Of a DNA stretch of 64,000 bases, positions 10,543 to 22,404 are shown in pieces. The position numbers and the translations under genes are program-made. Position 1 is the stretch's first letter; each line of letters starts with the position of its first letter. The notes under the pieces were generated by a model, which was not told where the DNA came from, searched no databases, and was given only the letters and a program-made list of their open reading frames with translations. Origin of the DNA: Gamarada debralockiae (lineage: Eukaryota > Ascomycota > Leotiomycetes > Helotiales > Hyphodiscaceae); contig NXFV01000318.1 in assembly GCA_002803225.1 (NCBI GenBank), positions 1 to 64,000 of the forward strand, written 5' to 3'.

Positions 10543-12880
10543 ATGGATCAAGCAGGACATGCGCTCTTGGCGGCGAACTTGATCTATGCTAGAGCGAATG
10601 CTACGAATGGCACAAGTACGAAGAATCCAGATGTAGCAACAAGACCTCCAATATACAAGGCCATTGGCATATCGTTAGCCATAGCGTCGGGGTTATTTAT
10701 CGGAGTATCGTTTGTGCTGAAGAAGATCGGGTTATTGAAGGCCAACGAGAAATACGACGAAGCTGCGGGTGAGGGTTATGGATACCTCAAGAATGCGTTC
10801 TGGTGGACGGGGATGACGCTCATGATCATTGGGGAGATCTGCAACTTCGTTGCATATGCCTTCGTCGATGCCATATTGGTTACGCCTTTGGGAGCCTTAT
10901 CGGTGGTCATTACAACGATCCTGTCTGCGATATTCCTCAAAGAACGATTGAGTATGGTTGGAAAGGTGGGATGCTTCTTGTGTATTACAGGGTCGGTGGT
11001 TATCGTTATGAATGCGCCGTCCGAGTCCTCCGCTGCTACAATCCAGGAGATGCAGCATTTCGTTATTGCGCCGGGCTTTCTCAGCTATGCTGGCGTTGTC
11101 ATCATCGGATGTCTCTTCATTGCGTTCTGGGCCGGACCACGATATGGAAAGAAATCCATGCTGGTGTATCTGTCAATCTGCAGTCTTATCGGAGGTCTCA
11201 GTGTGGTTGCTACACAAGGACTCGGGGCTGCTGTGGTTGCCCAGATTGGGGGTACACCGCAGTTCAACCAATGGTTTCTTTACGTTCTCTTTGTTTTCGT
11301 TATCACGACACTTGTCACCGAGATCATCTATTTGAATGCAAGTATCTTTCCCCAATTCACCCACACTTCTGCTAATCGCTATACAGAAAGCGTTAAATTT
11401 GTTCAATGCCGCATTAGTTACGCCCACATATTATGTGTATTTCACGAGCTCCACGATTATCACGTCCGCGATCCTATTCCGGGGATTCAAAGGAACCCCA
11501 ACATCCATCATAACCGTCGTAATGGGATTCTTCGTTATCTGTGCTGGAGTCGTCCTCCTCCAGCTCTCCAAATCCGCCAAAGATGTTCCAGACACCGCAG
11601 TCTTTGCGGGTGACTTGGATCAAGTTCGAACAATTGCAGAGCAGGAACAACCAGAATCAGAGCCAAAGGCAGATGCCATTCGAGGAACAGCAGCTATCGT
11701 CCGACGTTTCTCAGTCGCGAGACAGAAGATGGAGATGGAAGAAGCAAAGAGACTACACGAGGAGAAGTTGCGAGATCTGGAGCCTATTGGCGAGAATGAG
11801 CACGTCGAATGGGATGGTCTACGAAGACGTAGGACAACATACGGTACACAATACAGCGGACGTTCCATACCCACTCCCTTCCCTACGTTTGAAGGCACTC
11901 ACGGTACGATTCGCACGCCAGTGCAACATCCACCACTCGGCATGTCACACTTCCCCACCGATTCAGACTCAGACCACGATGAGGAGCGCCCCAACACCGC
12001 TGGTTTCCGCTCTTCATTCTTAGGTAGTATCCGCAGCCGTGCGAGATCAATGGTCGGTCCAGGCCAGATCCGCAACCTAGGAAGTGAGAACCCCAACATA
12101 CAAAGCCCCATGCATCCAGTTCCCTTGACTGAGATCTCGATACCATCATATAAAGGCAATGGCGACAAAAGCGGTAATGCCTATTACGGACACGAGGGAT
12201 CTCAAGACCACGGCTACGGTCTCCCTGTGGGACTGCAAAACCAGAAGACGGAATATGAAGGCGCAGGCGGGGAGCGACACATCACCATCGTGGACGATGC
12301 AAACTCACAACGCACAGGAAGTAGAGGAAGTAGTCTACACCCTGGCTCCGTAGGACCCACACCGCCACCTCACTCCGCGCGAAGACAATTCTCCTTCCAA
12401 AACGTCTTCCGCAAAAGCCAATCCCAAGCAACACCCGCCGCCGAAGAACACCAACCACAAAGCCGCTCACCCATGATCCGCAAAGGGCTCGGGGGGCGGA
12501 AAACAAGCGGCCCACAAGTCAAAGACGCCACTGAAGAAGAGAGACTAGGACTTGTGAAGGGTGATACGAGGACGGGACGACAGCCTACGGCGCTGGATTA
12601 CGAGGATGGTAATGAGATTGATGAGGAGGAGGAGTTTATTGGGGACGATAAGATTCCGCTTAAGGCGGCTTCGAGTCCGGAACTCGGGCACAGAAGGGAT
12701 TTGACGCCTCCGAGACGGGAGGGAAAGGAGAGAGAGAAGGAAATGGAGGCGGGAATAAGGAGTGATGAAGAGGAGTATTATGAGAGGCAGAGACAGAAGT
12801 GGGATTCTAAGAAAGGAGGGAAAGGGTTGCCACCGCCGCCGTTTGATGAGGGTAGAGGCGGGGATGGGGCGTTTATTTGA
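10543..12880 (+). CDS. NIPA/DUF803-type magnesium transporter family protein
   Basis: Two exons, 10543-11337 and 11387-12880, give 762 aa. Residues about 35-350 carry the multi-helix NIPA core, with GLFIGVSFVLKKIGL, YAFVDAILVTPLGALSVV, AIFLKERLSMVGKVGC and, across the splice, IYLNKALNLFNAALVTPTYYV. These are family hallmarks. The family moves Mg2+ across plasma or endosomal membranes. The C-terminal 400 residues are polar, charged and probably cytosolic and disordered, as in fungal members. The 49-nt intron uses a GC donor (AAT|GCAAGT) and CAG acceptor with a CTAAT branch point. The nearby GT at 11342 would shift the frame and lose the KALNLFN helix. The start ATG (CATCATGG) precedes the conserved N-terminus. 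Well supported as family; substrate by homology only. Confidence 0.9.
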
Positions 12881-13607
12881 GTTTCGGCATGTTGGTCAAT
12901 GAAATGAACTCGCGCGGCATGAGAGCGGTTCTTGATGATTGCGAGGAACACATCGCTTGCATGGGATGAAACAGGATGGGTAACGATAACTGTAAAGGTA
13001 GAGCGATGTCCCTATGCGCTGGACGATACCTGGGTGCGAGACACCATTGTATATTAGAAACATGACATACACAATATATCCAGCCATGAGCTTCTTGTAC
13101 ACGATCTTGATATTCATTCTCAGTATCACCAAGTGCTTCGAAAGCTACAGCAGCTTGTTGACGAAGTCCAGACTTCACTCCCATTTTGACATGATCAATT
13201 GCGTCACCAATTGCCCATTGTCATTTTACTCCTTGCAAATTCGTTTTCGTTAAAATGTTGTCCACATTCTGATATTCTGTGTGGAATCTACGATCGGATA
13301 TGTTCCGCCTGCTATCTATCATTTCGTTCGGATTTCTCCATCTGAGATTATCGATTCGCCATCGCCGAATGGGAGAAAGATGCGACTCACAAATAGCTTT
13401 CGAAAGGCTGTGTATTCGTTTATAACGAAAGGTAGCTAAAACGTATTCTATATTAGGCAGATTTGGCCGAAATGTATTGCCTTGTGGCGGAGCATCTGCA
13501 CCAGCACACCAGCGTGCATTTCTACGTGTTCTAATCGACCTGCAGTCAACTTTGGTTCATTGGATGTCAGCCTTTCGACTTTCAAGCCAGATGCGGCCCT
13601 TCCAACA
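12881..13607. other. Intergenic, nothing recognisable
   Basis: Probable 3' UTR of the transporter followed by unassigned sequence. No ORF over about 100 codons with a recognisable domain. Confidence 0.4.
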
Positions 13608-14035
13608 GTGGCTGTCAGGATTCTCGGCGCAGGCCCCAGATTTAGCCGAAAACACAAAGTTTTTCCAACTTTATAACTCTACAAATTTATATTTAAACAA
13701 TATTTAGTATTACATATATAAACTGATTATGATTTAGAGAGTAATCGCACCCGCAGAAGGTTTCTTCAAATCTCAATATTTCAAGAGATATCTAAATAGA
13801 TAAATTTCGCTAACAAATTTCCCTAATAAAATCACTAATATTATAGAATAATAGTAGAGTACTAGTTATTAAAAATCTAAATAGTACAAATTACTATTTT
13901 TATCTATCTTTAATTAGATCTTCAATTTTGGCAAAGTTAATTTGTTCTATGAGTTGTTATAATTCTGTAAAGTAGGTAGGTTTTGGTGTGTTTTGAGGTA
14001 ATTTTCGGGCGTGCGCCGAGAATCCTGACAGCCAC
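13608..14035. mobile_element. MITE-like non-autonomous DNA transposon (428 bp)
   Basis: The ends are inverted repeats. The left end reads GTGGCTGTCAGGATTC then TCGGCGCAGGCCC from 13608. The right end, read on the minus strand from 14035, is the same for 28 of 29 bases (one mismatch, CAGG versus CACG). The interior is A/T-rich with no ORF, as in MITEs. Flanking CTTCCA occurs just outside both ends (13599-13604 and 14041-14046), a possible but offset target duplication. The superfamily is uncertain; hAT-like is one option. Confidence 0.8.
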
Positions 14036-14296
14036 AATTGCTTCCAGTCTGTTCGCCCCACCCTCAGTACGCCTAAAAATCTGCCGCAGACGTCAGCCTT
14101 CAGAGTTTACACTTCAGTTCCGATAAGACTGGCTCATCTTCCCAAAAAAAAAAAAATATATTTTATTTTTCGACTGAACCGGAGTCATGCATTCATGCAT
14201 CCATCAGAACGTACGCCGCTGAGTTTGAATACATAAGGTGCTCAATCCTTTGGAGATTCCTTGTTTCTACCCGCTAGCTAGCTCTCTCTCCCACAT

Positions 14297-17200
14297 GTGG
14301 ACTTTACGATGAATCCCACTGCTCCAGGTCAAGTAGTCACAAACATGACTAATGCCGAAGCGCTCTTCTTGGAAGTAAAAGATACATTTTTGTTGAGCAT
14401 ATCGGCCGGAGAGAGGGCCCAATTTTCGTCTTGCAGGTCACCCGAGAAACTCGTTGAGAGCATTGCGACATTTTCCTCTAGCCCCGAAAAAAGCAAACTC
14501 AAGAAGATAACCGAGCACATAGAAGCATTTTCCAAGCAGCTTCAGCCTTACTTCGATATTCTCGGAACCTTTGTTTCATCTAACCCAGAATGGGCTGCTA
14601 TAGCATGGGGGGCGTTGCGACTGGTTCTCCAGGTATGTGAAGAAGTTTGATATATTGAAACCTCAAGGCCTGGTTCTCATTCTAATGAGATATATTTAAA
14701 GCTTGCAACCAACTACTCCTCGTTCTTTGAGAAGCTAGTTGGCCTTTTAGCCGAGATCAGGCAGAGCCTACCACAGTTCGACGACCTCCTCCGCTTCCTA
14801 GCCAACGACAGGGAACATAAAGCATCACGGCGACTCCAACTATCGATCCAGTCCTTTTACGTCGATCTCTTCCACTTATTCCGGGCTCTTGCAGGAGTTT
14901 TTACGAGAAAAAATAGCAGTAAGATATTGGCATTCCGCGTGGGGAAGATGAGGCATTGAGTAATATCCACCAGACATCAGAAAACCTCGCATTCTCCAGA
15001 TTGCGAAAATCTGCTGGCAACCGTTTGACGTCCAATTTGGTAGCATATTAGCTAGGTTGGAAGTTCACAAAAAAGTTGTTCGCGAGGAGATCGAAATATT
15101 TAACACCGCCAACCTGATCAAAGCCTGCCAGCGAGATCTAGAACAGCTTGACCTGACTCAACGGAACAGAGCAACCCTTATCGAAATCCAATCAGAACAG
15201 CAAGACCTCCTGAAAAAGATTGAGTTGTCTATCAAGAAGTTAAAATTTGCAAGAGACACAGAGGACCAGAAACTGCAAGAGACTATCGACGAGCACCTCG
15301 CCCAAGTCAAGGCTATGAGAGAGTTGCTATCAGAAACGGATTTTGGTAATACACCATCTATAGGCTTCAGATTGCCTCTAGTATTGCTAACGCGCTATTT
15401 TGCTCACCTAGAAGCCAAACGCAATCTAATCCTTGCATTCATCAACCCTCCGGAATTTATGGACGACCTTGAGCTGGCCCTAGCTTTGCGAGATGAGGGT
15501 ACTGGACTATGGCTGTTGCAGCATCCTTCCTTACTGAAGTGGTTAAATACGCCCGCCGAGAACGTATTCTGGATTAATGGTATGTAGAATCACCCAGAGG
15601 GGTCAATGCAACTCGCTCATTCGTTGTATAGGAAACCCAGGCTGTGGTAAAACTGTCCTTGCTGGTGCGGCTGTCTCCGAATTACCAGCCAGAATCACAT
15701 CCAAGGACACTGTTTTGGCATACTTCTTCTTCAGTCGAAGCATAACGAATAAAATGACGATGATCAGCGCTTACCGGTCAATCCTAGCGCAAGTTTCCCA
15801 GACGGCGTCAACAAATGAGACTCTCCTGAACGCACTAACGTATGCGATGCGAGGATCGTCTCAGCTTGTTGCCTCGTTGGGTAACCTCCGAGATCTGCTG
15901 TGTATAGCAGCCAACTGTGTTTCTAGCATCTACATTATTGTGGATGCAGTAGATGAGTGTGAGAGTCCAGATAGTTTCGTAGCGGATATCACCCGTCTAT
16001 TTAGGGACACGTCAGCCAAACTATTGCTTTTCAGCCGTCCAAGTGTTAGGAGCTTACAACGTGCAGTCAAGGAGGAATGTTGTATTACGATAACTCAAGA
16101 ATTAAACCGAGCCGACATTCATCTATACTGCAGTGGCCGGATCAGTGGTTTAGTTCAGGCTGACCTTCTCCCAGCTGACATTCCATCAGTTTCTGAGATG
16201 GCGGACTGGATGGTTAATGGTGCAGATGGGATGTTTCTCTGGGCCAGGCTCATGTTTATCTACCTGGAGTCCGAAGCTTTAGCCCCACCAGGAAGAGCCC
16301 GGACAGTAAGGCTTGATTCGATAATGAGACTCCGGTATCCGGATAGCCTTGACAATATGTACAGCCGCATTATCGGACTTATCTGGTCTTCCCAAGCCTA
16401 CGAGCGAGAGCTTGCTAGACAAGTATTTCACTGGCTGCTTGGTGCGAAGACTCAACTTTTCCCTGATCAACTCCATGACATACTCGAATGTTCTTACGAC
16501 CATTCTGAGAATGGCCAACCGATGGTGCGGCAAACACAAAGTCGACCCGTTAAAGAAAACTTTTCTGCATTTAGCAACATGATTATCCTAGCATGCTCTA
16601 GTCTCGTGGAGATTCGTCATGCATCGAGAACTCTCGGGTCGCATTACCGTTTTATCCATCTGTCTGCAGTCGAATTCTTCTTACATCGGATTCAGCACGT
16701 TCATCACTGTGGGGCAGACGCTATCGACTACTTCTCATTTTGTAAACCAGAAGCGGAGATCAGATTTACGGTCAAGTGTCTCAACTATTTGAAATTCTGG
16801 GTCCCTGCAGGGCCTTTGTCGGGGAATATGCTCCAGCCTGCGGAAATATTCTCCGTCCAACAAGCTTTCCCTTTCTTCGAATATGCCAGTATCCATTGGA
16901 GTTCTCACTTGCGGTCTTGTTTTGACTGCCAGCACGAAACATATACTAGCCATGTTCAACGTCTTCTCGGTTCACTTTCTGGGTTTCTTTCTGCTAGATT
17001 GGTCTTGATGACATGGGTTGAATCGTTGTACTTGTTCGGTACGAGTACTTTGATACGAGAACGTGTTGATCATTTGAGGCAGTGGCTGGCCTGGACGACC
17101 ACCCAGCATAATATCAAAGTACTTGCTGGCATGCATACGACTGCTTCGCTACAAGATCTTGGACTATTTCTAGACGACCTCATTAAGATGGATGATCTCT

Positions 17201-18980
17201 GGGGGGTCTCACTGCAGGTTGCTCCGGAACAAATTTGGCAAGATATTACGGCATTTACGCCAAGTCGGTTTTTTGCCCAAACTTCCGCTACGACGACACG
17301 GCAACTCTTTTCTAATAATCTGTCGTATGATTCCTTAGCCAGGGTGTGCTTGTGCACAATCTCGGAAGATATACCAGATGGGAGTACCATGGCGGTTTTG
17401 GGGATCTGGCCTTCAAGGTGCGTACTTAGACCAAGATATGATCATCAATAAGCTTCGTTACCTTCCACCCCATCTCCTCCCCGACATACACGTACTCATT
17501 ATGGCCAGGTCCTTTCAAGAAGCGTGGAATCTGGTGTCAAGCCAGGATAATATCAGCCCTCTATATCAGGAATGCGCTGGCTGGGTAGCACGGTACCAAA
17601 TTTGGAATGTTATGGCGGATGATCCAGAACTCAAAGAAGAGCATTTTATCCCTTTGGATAGCAACGAAGTATGGTTACAGGTCCAGCATTTTTTGATGCG
17701 ATCCAATCCCCGCGAGCGGCAAGCGCGATCGACGTCTACAAATCAACTTATGCTCCACTTCCCTATAACAATCAAGAGAAGTGATCTTAGCACCTTCGCT
17801 ATTCTCCGAACAGTATACACTATCACCACAGGGCACCGGTCGGCGAAAAATCCTGCAATTTCACAGTATACGTCCTATATGTTGGCACTAGACTTCAACG
17901 ATACTTTGAAGTCCGTCTGGATGCAGGGGGCTGGCCCTATTGCAACATTAAAATCGTCTGCGAAATACACTTACGGCGTTGAATTCAGCGACTGTGGCAA
18001 TTATGTCCTCTACCAGGATATAATTGGAATGCTCCTTGTTCCGAAACTGAGTAAAATTGCGACAACTCTCGCAGTTTTCCGTGCTCAAGATCCTGGTTCG
18101 TGGCACGAGGCACAGTCGGCAAACTCTGTCCGTCTTCTCGGGTACTTGGAGCGCAGCACGACTAATCACTATTTCGCTGGGTGGAGCTTTCATACCACGC
18201 TTCCGGTGCTGGTAGTGCAGACTTGCAGTGTCGCCGAGAAACTGCCAACACTAATGCTTTGGAACTTCGATAGTGGTAGGTCTTCTTTGCAAGAATGCTG
18301 CTTTCGCAACGGTCGCTAACAGAGATAAATGGGTAGATGACTTTGAAACGTCTCTCGAGGATTTTGGAATCCTAAAGGGCGTCGCCGAGCAGATCAACTT
18401 CTCAGAGTGTGGAGGACATGTCATTATCAAGTACGCAGGGCATGTGTGCCCACAAATTAGATCCTTGGAAAGGTCGAGAGTTTTCAAGGCCGCTATGAAA
18501 AAATTGCAGCCCATTGCCAACGTAGCTTCACAACAACTGGCGGCAATCCCCGAGCAAATAGGGTTCATGGTCGCACGGGGCTTGGGAACACAAAGCTCAG
18601 GAAAGATACAGGCAATCCAGAAACCAGACGGCAAAACGGCATTTCAGAGAGTCGTTTTGTCTCGAAACGGAGCCAGCTCAATCGACTTGGTTCAAATTGA
18701 CGATGATATTGAAGAGACTCAACCCATTGTGGCGCTGCCTAGCACAATAGCGAGCAGTCACATAAAAGTAAGTGTCCACGCGCCGAAATCTCGAGAAGAG
18801 AAAACTACGGTCATTCTTCATGAAGCAGCGCAGCCGTGGTACAACTTTTCAGCCGACAGTGGGATTGGTGGTCCAATCATTGTGAAAAAGGACCAAAGAG
18901 CGATCCGCCCAACGCGAAAAAGGAAGGTTTTAGAGGCGTCCAAGGTAGACGATACATCTAAGAATCGAAGACTCACTTAA
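14297..18980 (+). CDS. DUF7708-NACHT STAND NTPase (NLR-like) protein
   Basis: Proposed exons are 14297-14632, 14702-14918, 14974-15579, 15632-17383, 17430-18275 and 18337-18980, all in phase, giving 1466 aa. Residues about 60-200 match the fungal DUF7708 N-terminal domain (FDILGTFVSSNPEWAAIAWG, then LRLVLQLATNYSSFFEKL). A coiled-coil-like stretch follows. The NACHT-type NTPase has a P-loop GNPGCGKT at 387-394, Walker B YIIVDAVDEC at 487-496 and a sensor-like LLLFSRPS. The C-terminal 600 residues contain no ankyrin repeats. They read like degenerate beta-propeller (WD-type) units, for example YGVEFSDCGNYVLYQD, and end in a basic tail (RPTRKRKV). Such proteins act in fungal non-self recognition and programmed cell death. 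Introns 1-4 and 6 have good signals. The 46-nt intron 17384-17429 (GTACCA donor) is weak; a frameshift there is the alternative. Confidence 0.8.
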
Positions 18981-19598
18981 TGGATGAAAAAACACGCAAT
19001 GAACTCGAACACAGGGCGGAGCTCCAAGATTGGAAAGCCTGGATCTAAATCTATTGGCTGGCATTTCAATATTGATTTCTGGAGAAAAACAGTCTGCTGT
19101 TCTACTGAGCAAGGATGCTAGAGTTATGAAGACGCAATTGTTAGTTAAGCGAAAAGAGGTTGTAGTTCAAATTCGCCGGGAATTCGATGCTGTTGAGTGC
19201 GTTGCCGAATCTGGTGACTACTGGAGAGGAGATGTATGCGGACGGTGCCTCCAGGCACTCTGGTGTCGAGATCTCACTGTCCATATTGATCGACTAATGC
19301 TGAGTGGTTGTAATTCTGAGTACTGGCAATGTTTCTTTCGAGAAGGCAGCGCAAAAGAGCTAACTGTAGTTCTTTCTGCATGTGTGGACCAGATTCTGGA
19401 AGTAAGAAGAGGACATTGAGGTCTGGGGAAGGCCTCTCCGTTTAGTCAGAGACCGTTCGACTGCTTCATGCAAGTAAACACATTAAATTCCAAGTATTAG
19501 ACAGAGTTAGAATTTCAAGGCTCCTTACCTAAATGTTGCATTTTGGTTCACCGGGTGACTTCAAAAGAAGCAGAGCGATTTAGTTGTTGGACAGAATA
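18981..19598 (+). other. Downstream of the STAND gene; unassigned 129-aa ORF
   Basis: An ORF at 19030-19419 on the plus strand lies 49 bp after the STAND stop codon. It has Cys/Trp-containing segments (DYWRGDVCGRCLQALWCRD) but matches nothing I recognise. It could be a small gene, a former last exon or chance. Confidence 0.3.
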
Positions 19599-19782
19599 TA
19601 ATAAAACTCCTCTATAAGAATCCTCGATATAAAAATACTCTATGAAAATCTCCTCTATAAGAATGAGATTCCCGGTCCCGCAAGAATATTTTTTAGTGAA
19701 GCTCACTAAAAATATAGAATAACCTTGTAATATTCTTACAAATCGCTGGCCATAAGGCTATCCTTATAGAGGGGTTTTACTA
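19599..19782. mobile_element. TA-flanked MITE, Fot1/pogo-like termini (184 bp)
   Basis: Terminal inverted repeats TATAATAAAACTCCTCTATA (left) and TATAGTAAAACCCCTCTATA (right, minus strand) are flanked by TA at 19597-19598 and 19783-19784. The AGTAAAACCCCTCTATAAGAAT type of end is common in fungal Tc1-mariner/pogo-derived elements. The interior has no ORF and also contains shorter inverted segments. Confidence 0.75.
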
Positions 19783-19784
19783 TA

Positions 19785-20774
19785 GTTCCGTTTCAGCTGA
19801 ATCTAATCATTTGCAAGCGTCTGTAGAGTCTATCTTTTGGTGGCGGCGGTCAAGGTAGTGGGTCTTTCTCATGTCTTATATACTGCCTATGCTTTATGAA
19901 AATGGCTGTTGATCGTTCTCTATATCACTGAGTCCTTTTCTTACCATGGCCCTTCAATTTAATTTTAAGTTGTTTAGTACGACTCTAAAGACATGGCCTT
20001 TTATTAGGATTAAAGATAATGACAGAGACTAGAATCCGAAGATAGATGATATTGAGGTTAGTAGTCGTGAGGCGAACATCAGGATTAAGAATGATCCTCG
20101 ACCTAACCTAGTTATTGTCTCAAGCAAAGGCTAAGGTAAGCTTACTAGTACTACGAGGTTACAGCCACTAATTATATCATAGACCCTAACTATCCCATCG
20201 ACAAGAGAGAGTCATCTATCCTTAATATCTTAGCCTTTGATGATAATGTTGTTGGTTGGAACTGCCTAATCAGGTATAGCCTGTATTTTCCCCTTTTCAA
20301 TGATATGAGAGCTCTTCCCCTTGTGTTTCAGCTCCTTAGATATCAGCTGGGTCCTAGAAATGCCACTATATTTCGCCCACAATCAGCCCCAACTGACAGA
20401 TGTCTTCTCTCTTAAGGAGGTCGAAGACTCGCTATATCCTGAGGTCCGCGCTGCAGTCTACAACTACAATAAAGACGTACTATCAAACACTATCCGGACT
20501 TGGGCCACTGGAATGATGCCCGTGGTCGTCGGCGCCTTGATGAACACGCTCTTTATTACATACACTATCCATTGGCCTTAGGGCACTAATTGCTTATATC
20601 ATTGCTTGGTCTCTTAGTCATAGTTAAGCAAAGGTTATACTAAACCGTCAATATAAGAGTTGGGGCCACCACACATGGCCCACCTAAGCGAGAACCATGA
20701 AAATGACCCTCCATCTTATATAAATCAGTATAATTGCAATAGTAACTATTTTGACTTGAAATTAAAATTATATA
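19785..20774. other. Degenerate repeat-derived sequence
   Basis: Stop-rich on both strands. A plus-strand 86-aa ORF (20321-20581: EVEDSLYPEVRAAVYNYNKD, then a hydrophobic end) may be the rest of an old gene or element; not recognised. Confidence 0.35.
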
Positions 20775-21310
20775 TTAATTAATTGTAGCTAACCCGCGTA
20801 CTTCAATTACATCTTCAATTTTACAAGTCAATTGCTCTGTGCATTGCCGAAAGTCACGTGGGTCCACTTGGTCCCAAAGCTTCTGAAGCTCCCTACACAT
20901 ATCCTCCCTATTTTTCGGCACATAAGGCAATTTCTTTAGCTCTTCTTTTATCCAGCGCCAGAACTTCTCTACTGGGTTCAAATCAGGTGAAGAAGGAGGC
21001 CAATTGAATCCGCGGACCCCGTGTTCTAGCCTAGGTAATCAGGCACTTCCAGCATGGACCTTAGACCAGTCTTCCATGAAGATATGCTCCGGCCCTAGCT
21101 CGTCAAATAAGGGAAAAACAACAAGCTGTAGGACTTGCAGAAGGTAAGCCTTAGAAAAATACTCTTACGGCCAGGGAGCTTCTCTATAAAGACTAATAGT
21201 GACTTATAGTCCCAGCCTATAGCCCCCCAAATCATGACTGAGAACCTTCCTGACCGATAAACCGACCGAATGCAATTCGTACAGCGTTCCACGTTGATGG
21301 GCCGTGTCAC
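20775..21310 (-). pseudogene. Tc1/mariner-type transposase, broken
   Basis: The minus strand contains GRFSVMIWGAIGWDYKSLLVF (about 21180-21250), then in a second frame HIFMEDWSKVHAGSA (about 21050-21090), a stop, GFNWPPSSPDLNPVEKFWRW (about 20950-21010) and a C-terminus ending at 20775. These are the ordered landmarks of the DDE transposase, with the second Asp (MED) and the Glu of PVEKFW still visible. At least one frameshift and one internal stop separate them. The N-terminal DNA-binding part (upstream to about 21830) is too decayed to delimit, and I could not pair the terminal repeats of this copy. Confidence 0.8.
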
Positions 21311-21862
21311 CCAAATCCTACCACACTTTCTAACCTCGAATGTAGTTTCGTCTAACTATATGACCTTCCTCCAGTCTCCTCCAAGATTTCCTGCAACAAC
21401 TTCAATCTTTCTCATTACTGTCCTCTAATAACCATACTGTCGCTTAAATACGCAGCTCACGTTCTCTCTTTATTAATCCTCTACGCCTATCCTGTCGATC
21501 GACTTCAATTGATATTCGTCACTGACAACCTTGAATGCTGCCCCTTTGAAGCTCTTAAAGGATTAACTATATCATGGCTCAATAATGCCGATTTACTGAT
21601 TTTCTTACGCTGACCAGCTAGCTAGCTATGCAGTACTCCTATAAATACAGACCCTGGCAAATCAGAATGAACAAAGACCCAGGCACAGTAGTTCAACTAT
21701 TTCAGTAAAATTACTCGCTGCCTATTAAACCAAACGGTTCTGTACTAGGCCCTGCTCGTAAAGAAGTGCCCTAGCCAGAGAGAATTGTGGGAGACGCCCT
21801 GATTGTACTATCCACCGTGTACTGACTTCCCTCCCTGAAGCATGGAAAATTAACCACTGCTA

Positions 21863-22402
21863 CAGCAAAACCTGGATACAAGAATCCTGTAGATAAGAAT
21901 ACCTGACAAATAAGAATACAACCCTCGGTCCCTAGCGTATTTTGGTGGATTGTAAGAATATTTTCCTGATAAGAATATTCTTACGATTCTACGGTCCCAA
22001 CCCTACAGACCACAGCTAATATTCTTATAGCAATAGCTCTTTCCTTATTATCATTATCATTAAAACCTTCTCAAAAGCGTTGTGCGATCACTGATCTCGA
22101 GCAGCAAAGCATTTGAAAGCGCTAGCGAGAGCACTATCAGCACTTTGATCGAATAAAGAGAAGGATAGTATAAGCTAGGTGTAAAGACAGGAAGCAAACA
22201 ATAACCACAAGCTTCTTTAAGCCTAGAGGCTAGTCTATAATAAGTAATCTAAATACATTTTGATTAAACACTACAGTTTTGAGCGTTTTATAGTCAAATT
22301 CGAATTCAAAGATTTCAGCCTCACGTGACCCTTTCTATAAGAATCCCCCTATTAGAATATAACCCTTGGAACCAACGATATTCTTATATCCAGGTTTTAC
22401 TC
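21863..22402. mobile_element. TA-flanked element with Fot1/pogo-like termini (540 bp)
   Basis: The left end CAGCAAAACCTGGATACAAG and the right end read on the minus strand, GAGTAAAACCTGGATATAAG, are inverted repeats flanked by TA at 21861-21862 and 22403-22404. The ends have the same layout as the 184-bp element at 19599 but differ in sequence. No intact ORF. Several internal copies of TAAGAATA suggest nested or rearranged fragments. Confidence 0.65.
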
Positions 22403-22404
22403 TA

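Noticed and set aside
10803..11375. 190-aa ORF overlapping the Mg transporter
   Set aside because: A shadow in another frame of the conserved NIPA exon; no domain and no start context.
17378..18319. Separate gene starting at 17378 behind the NACHT exon
   Set aside because: The N-terminus lies inside the NACHT gene's continuing coding stretch, with no promoter space; an in-phase join exists.
20951..20965. tRNA B-box-like GGGTTCAAATC
   Set aside because: It lies in the transposase remnant (complement of the DLNPVEK motif); no matching A box or cloverleaf.
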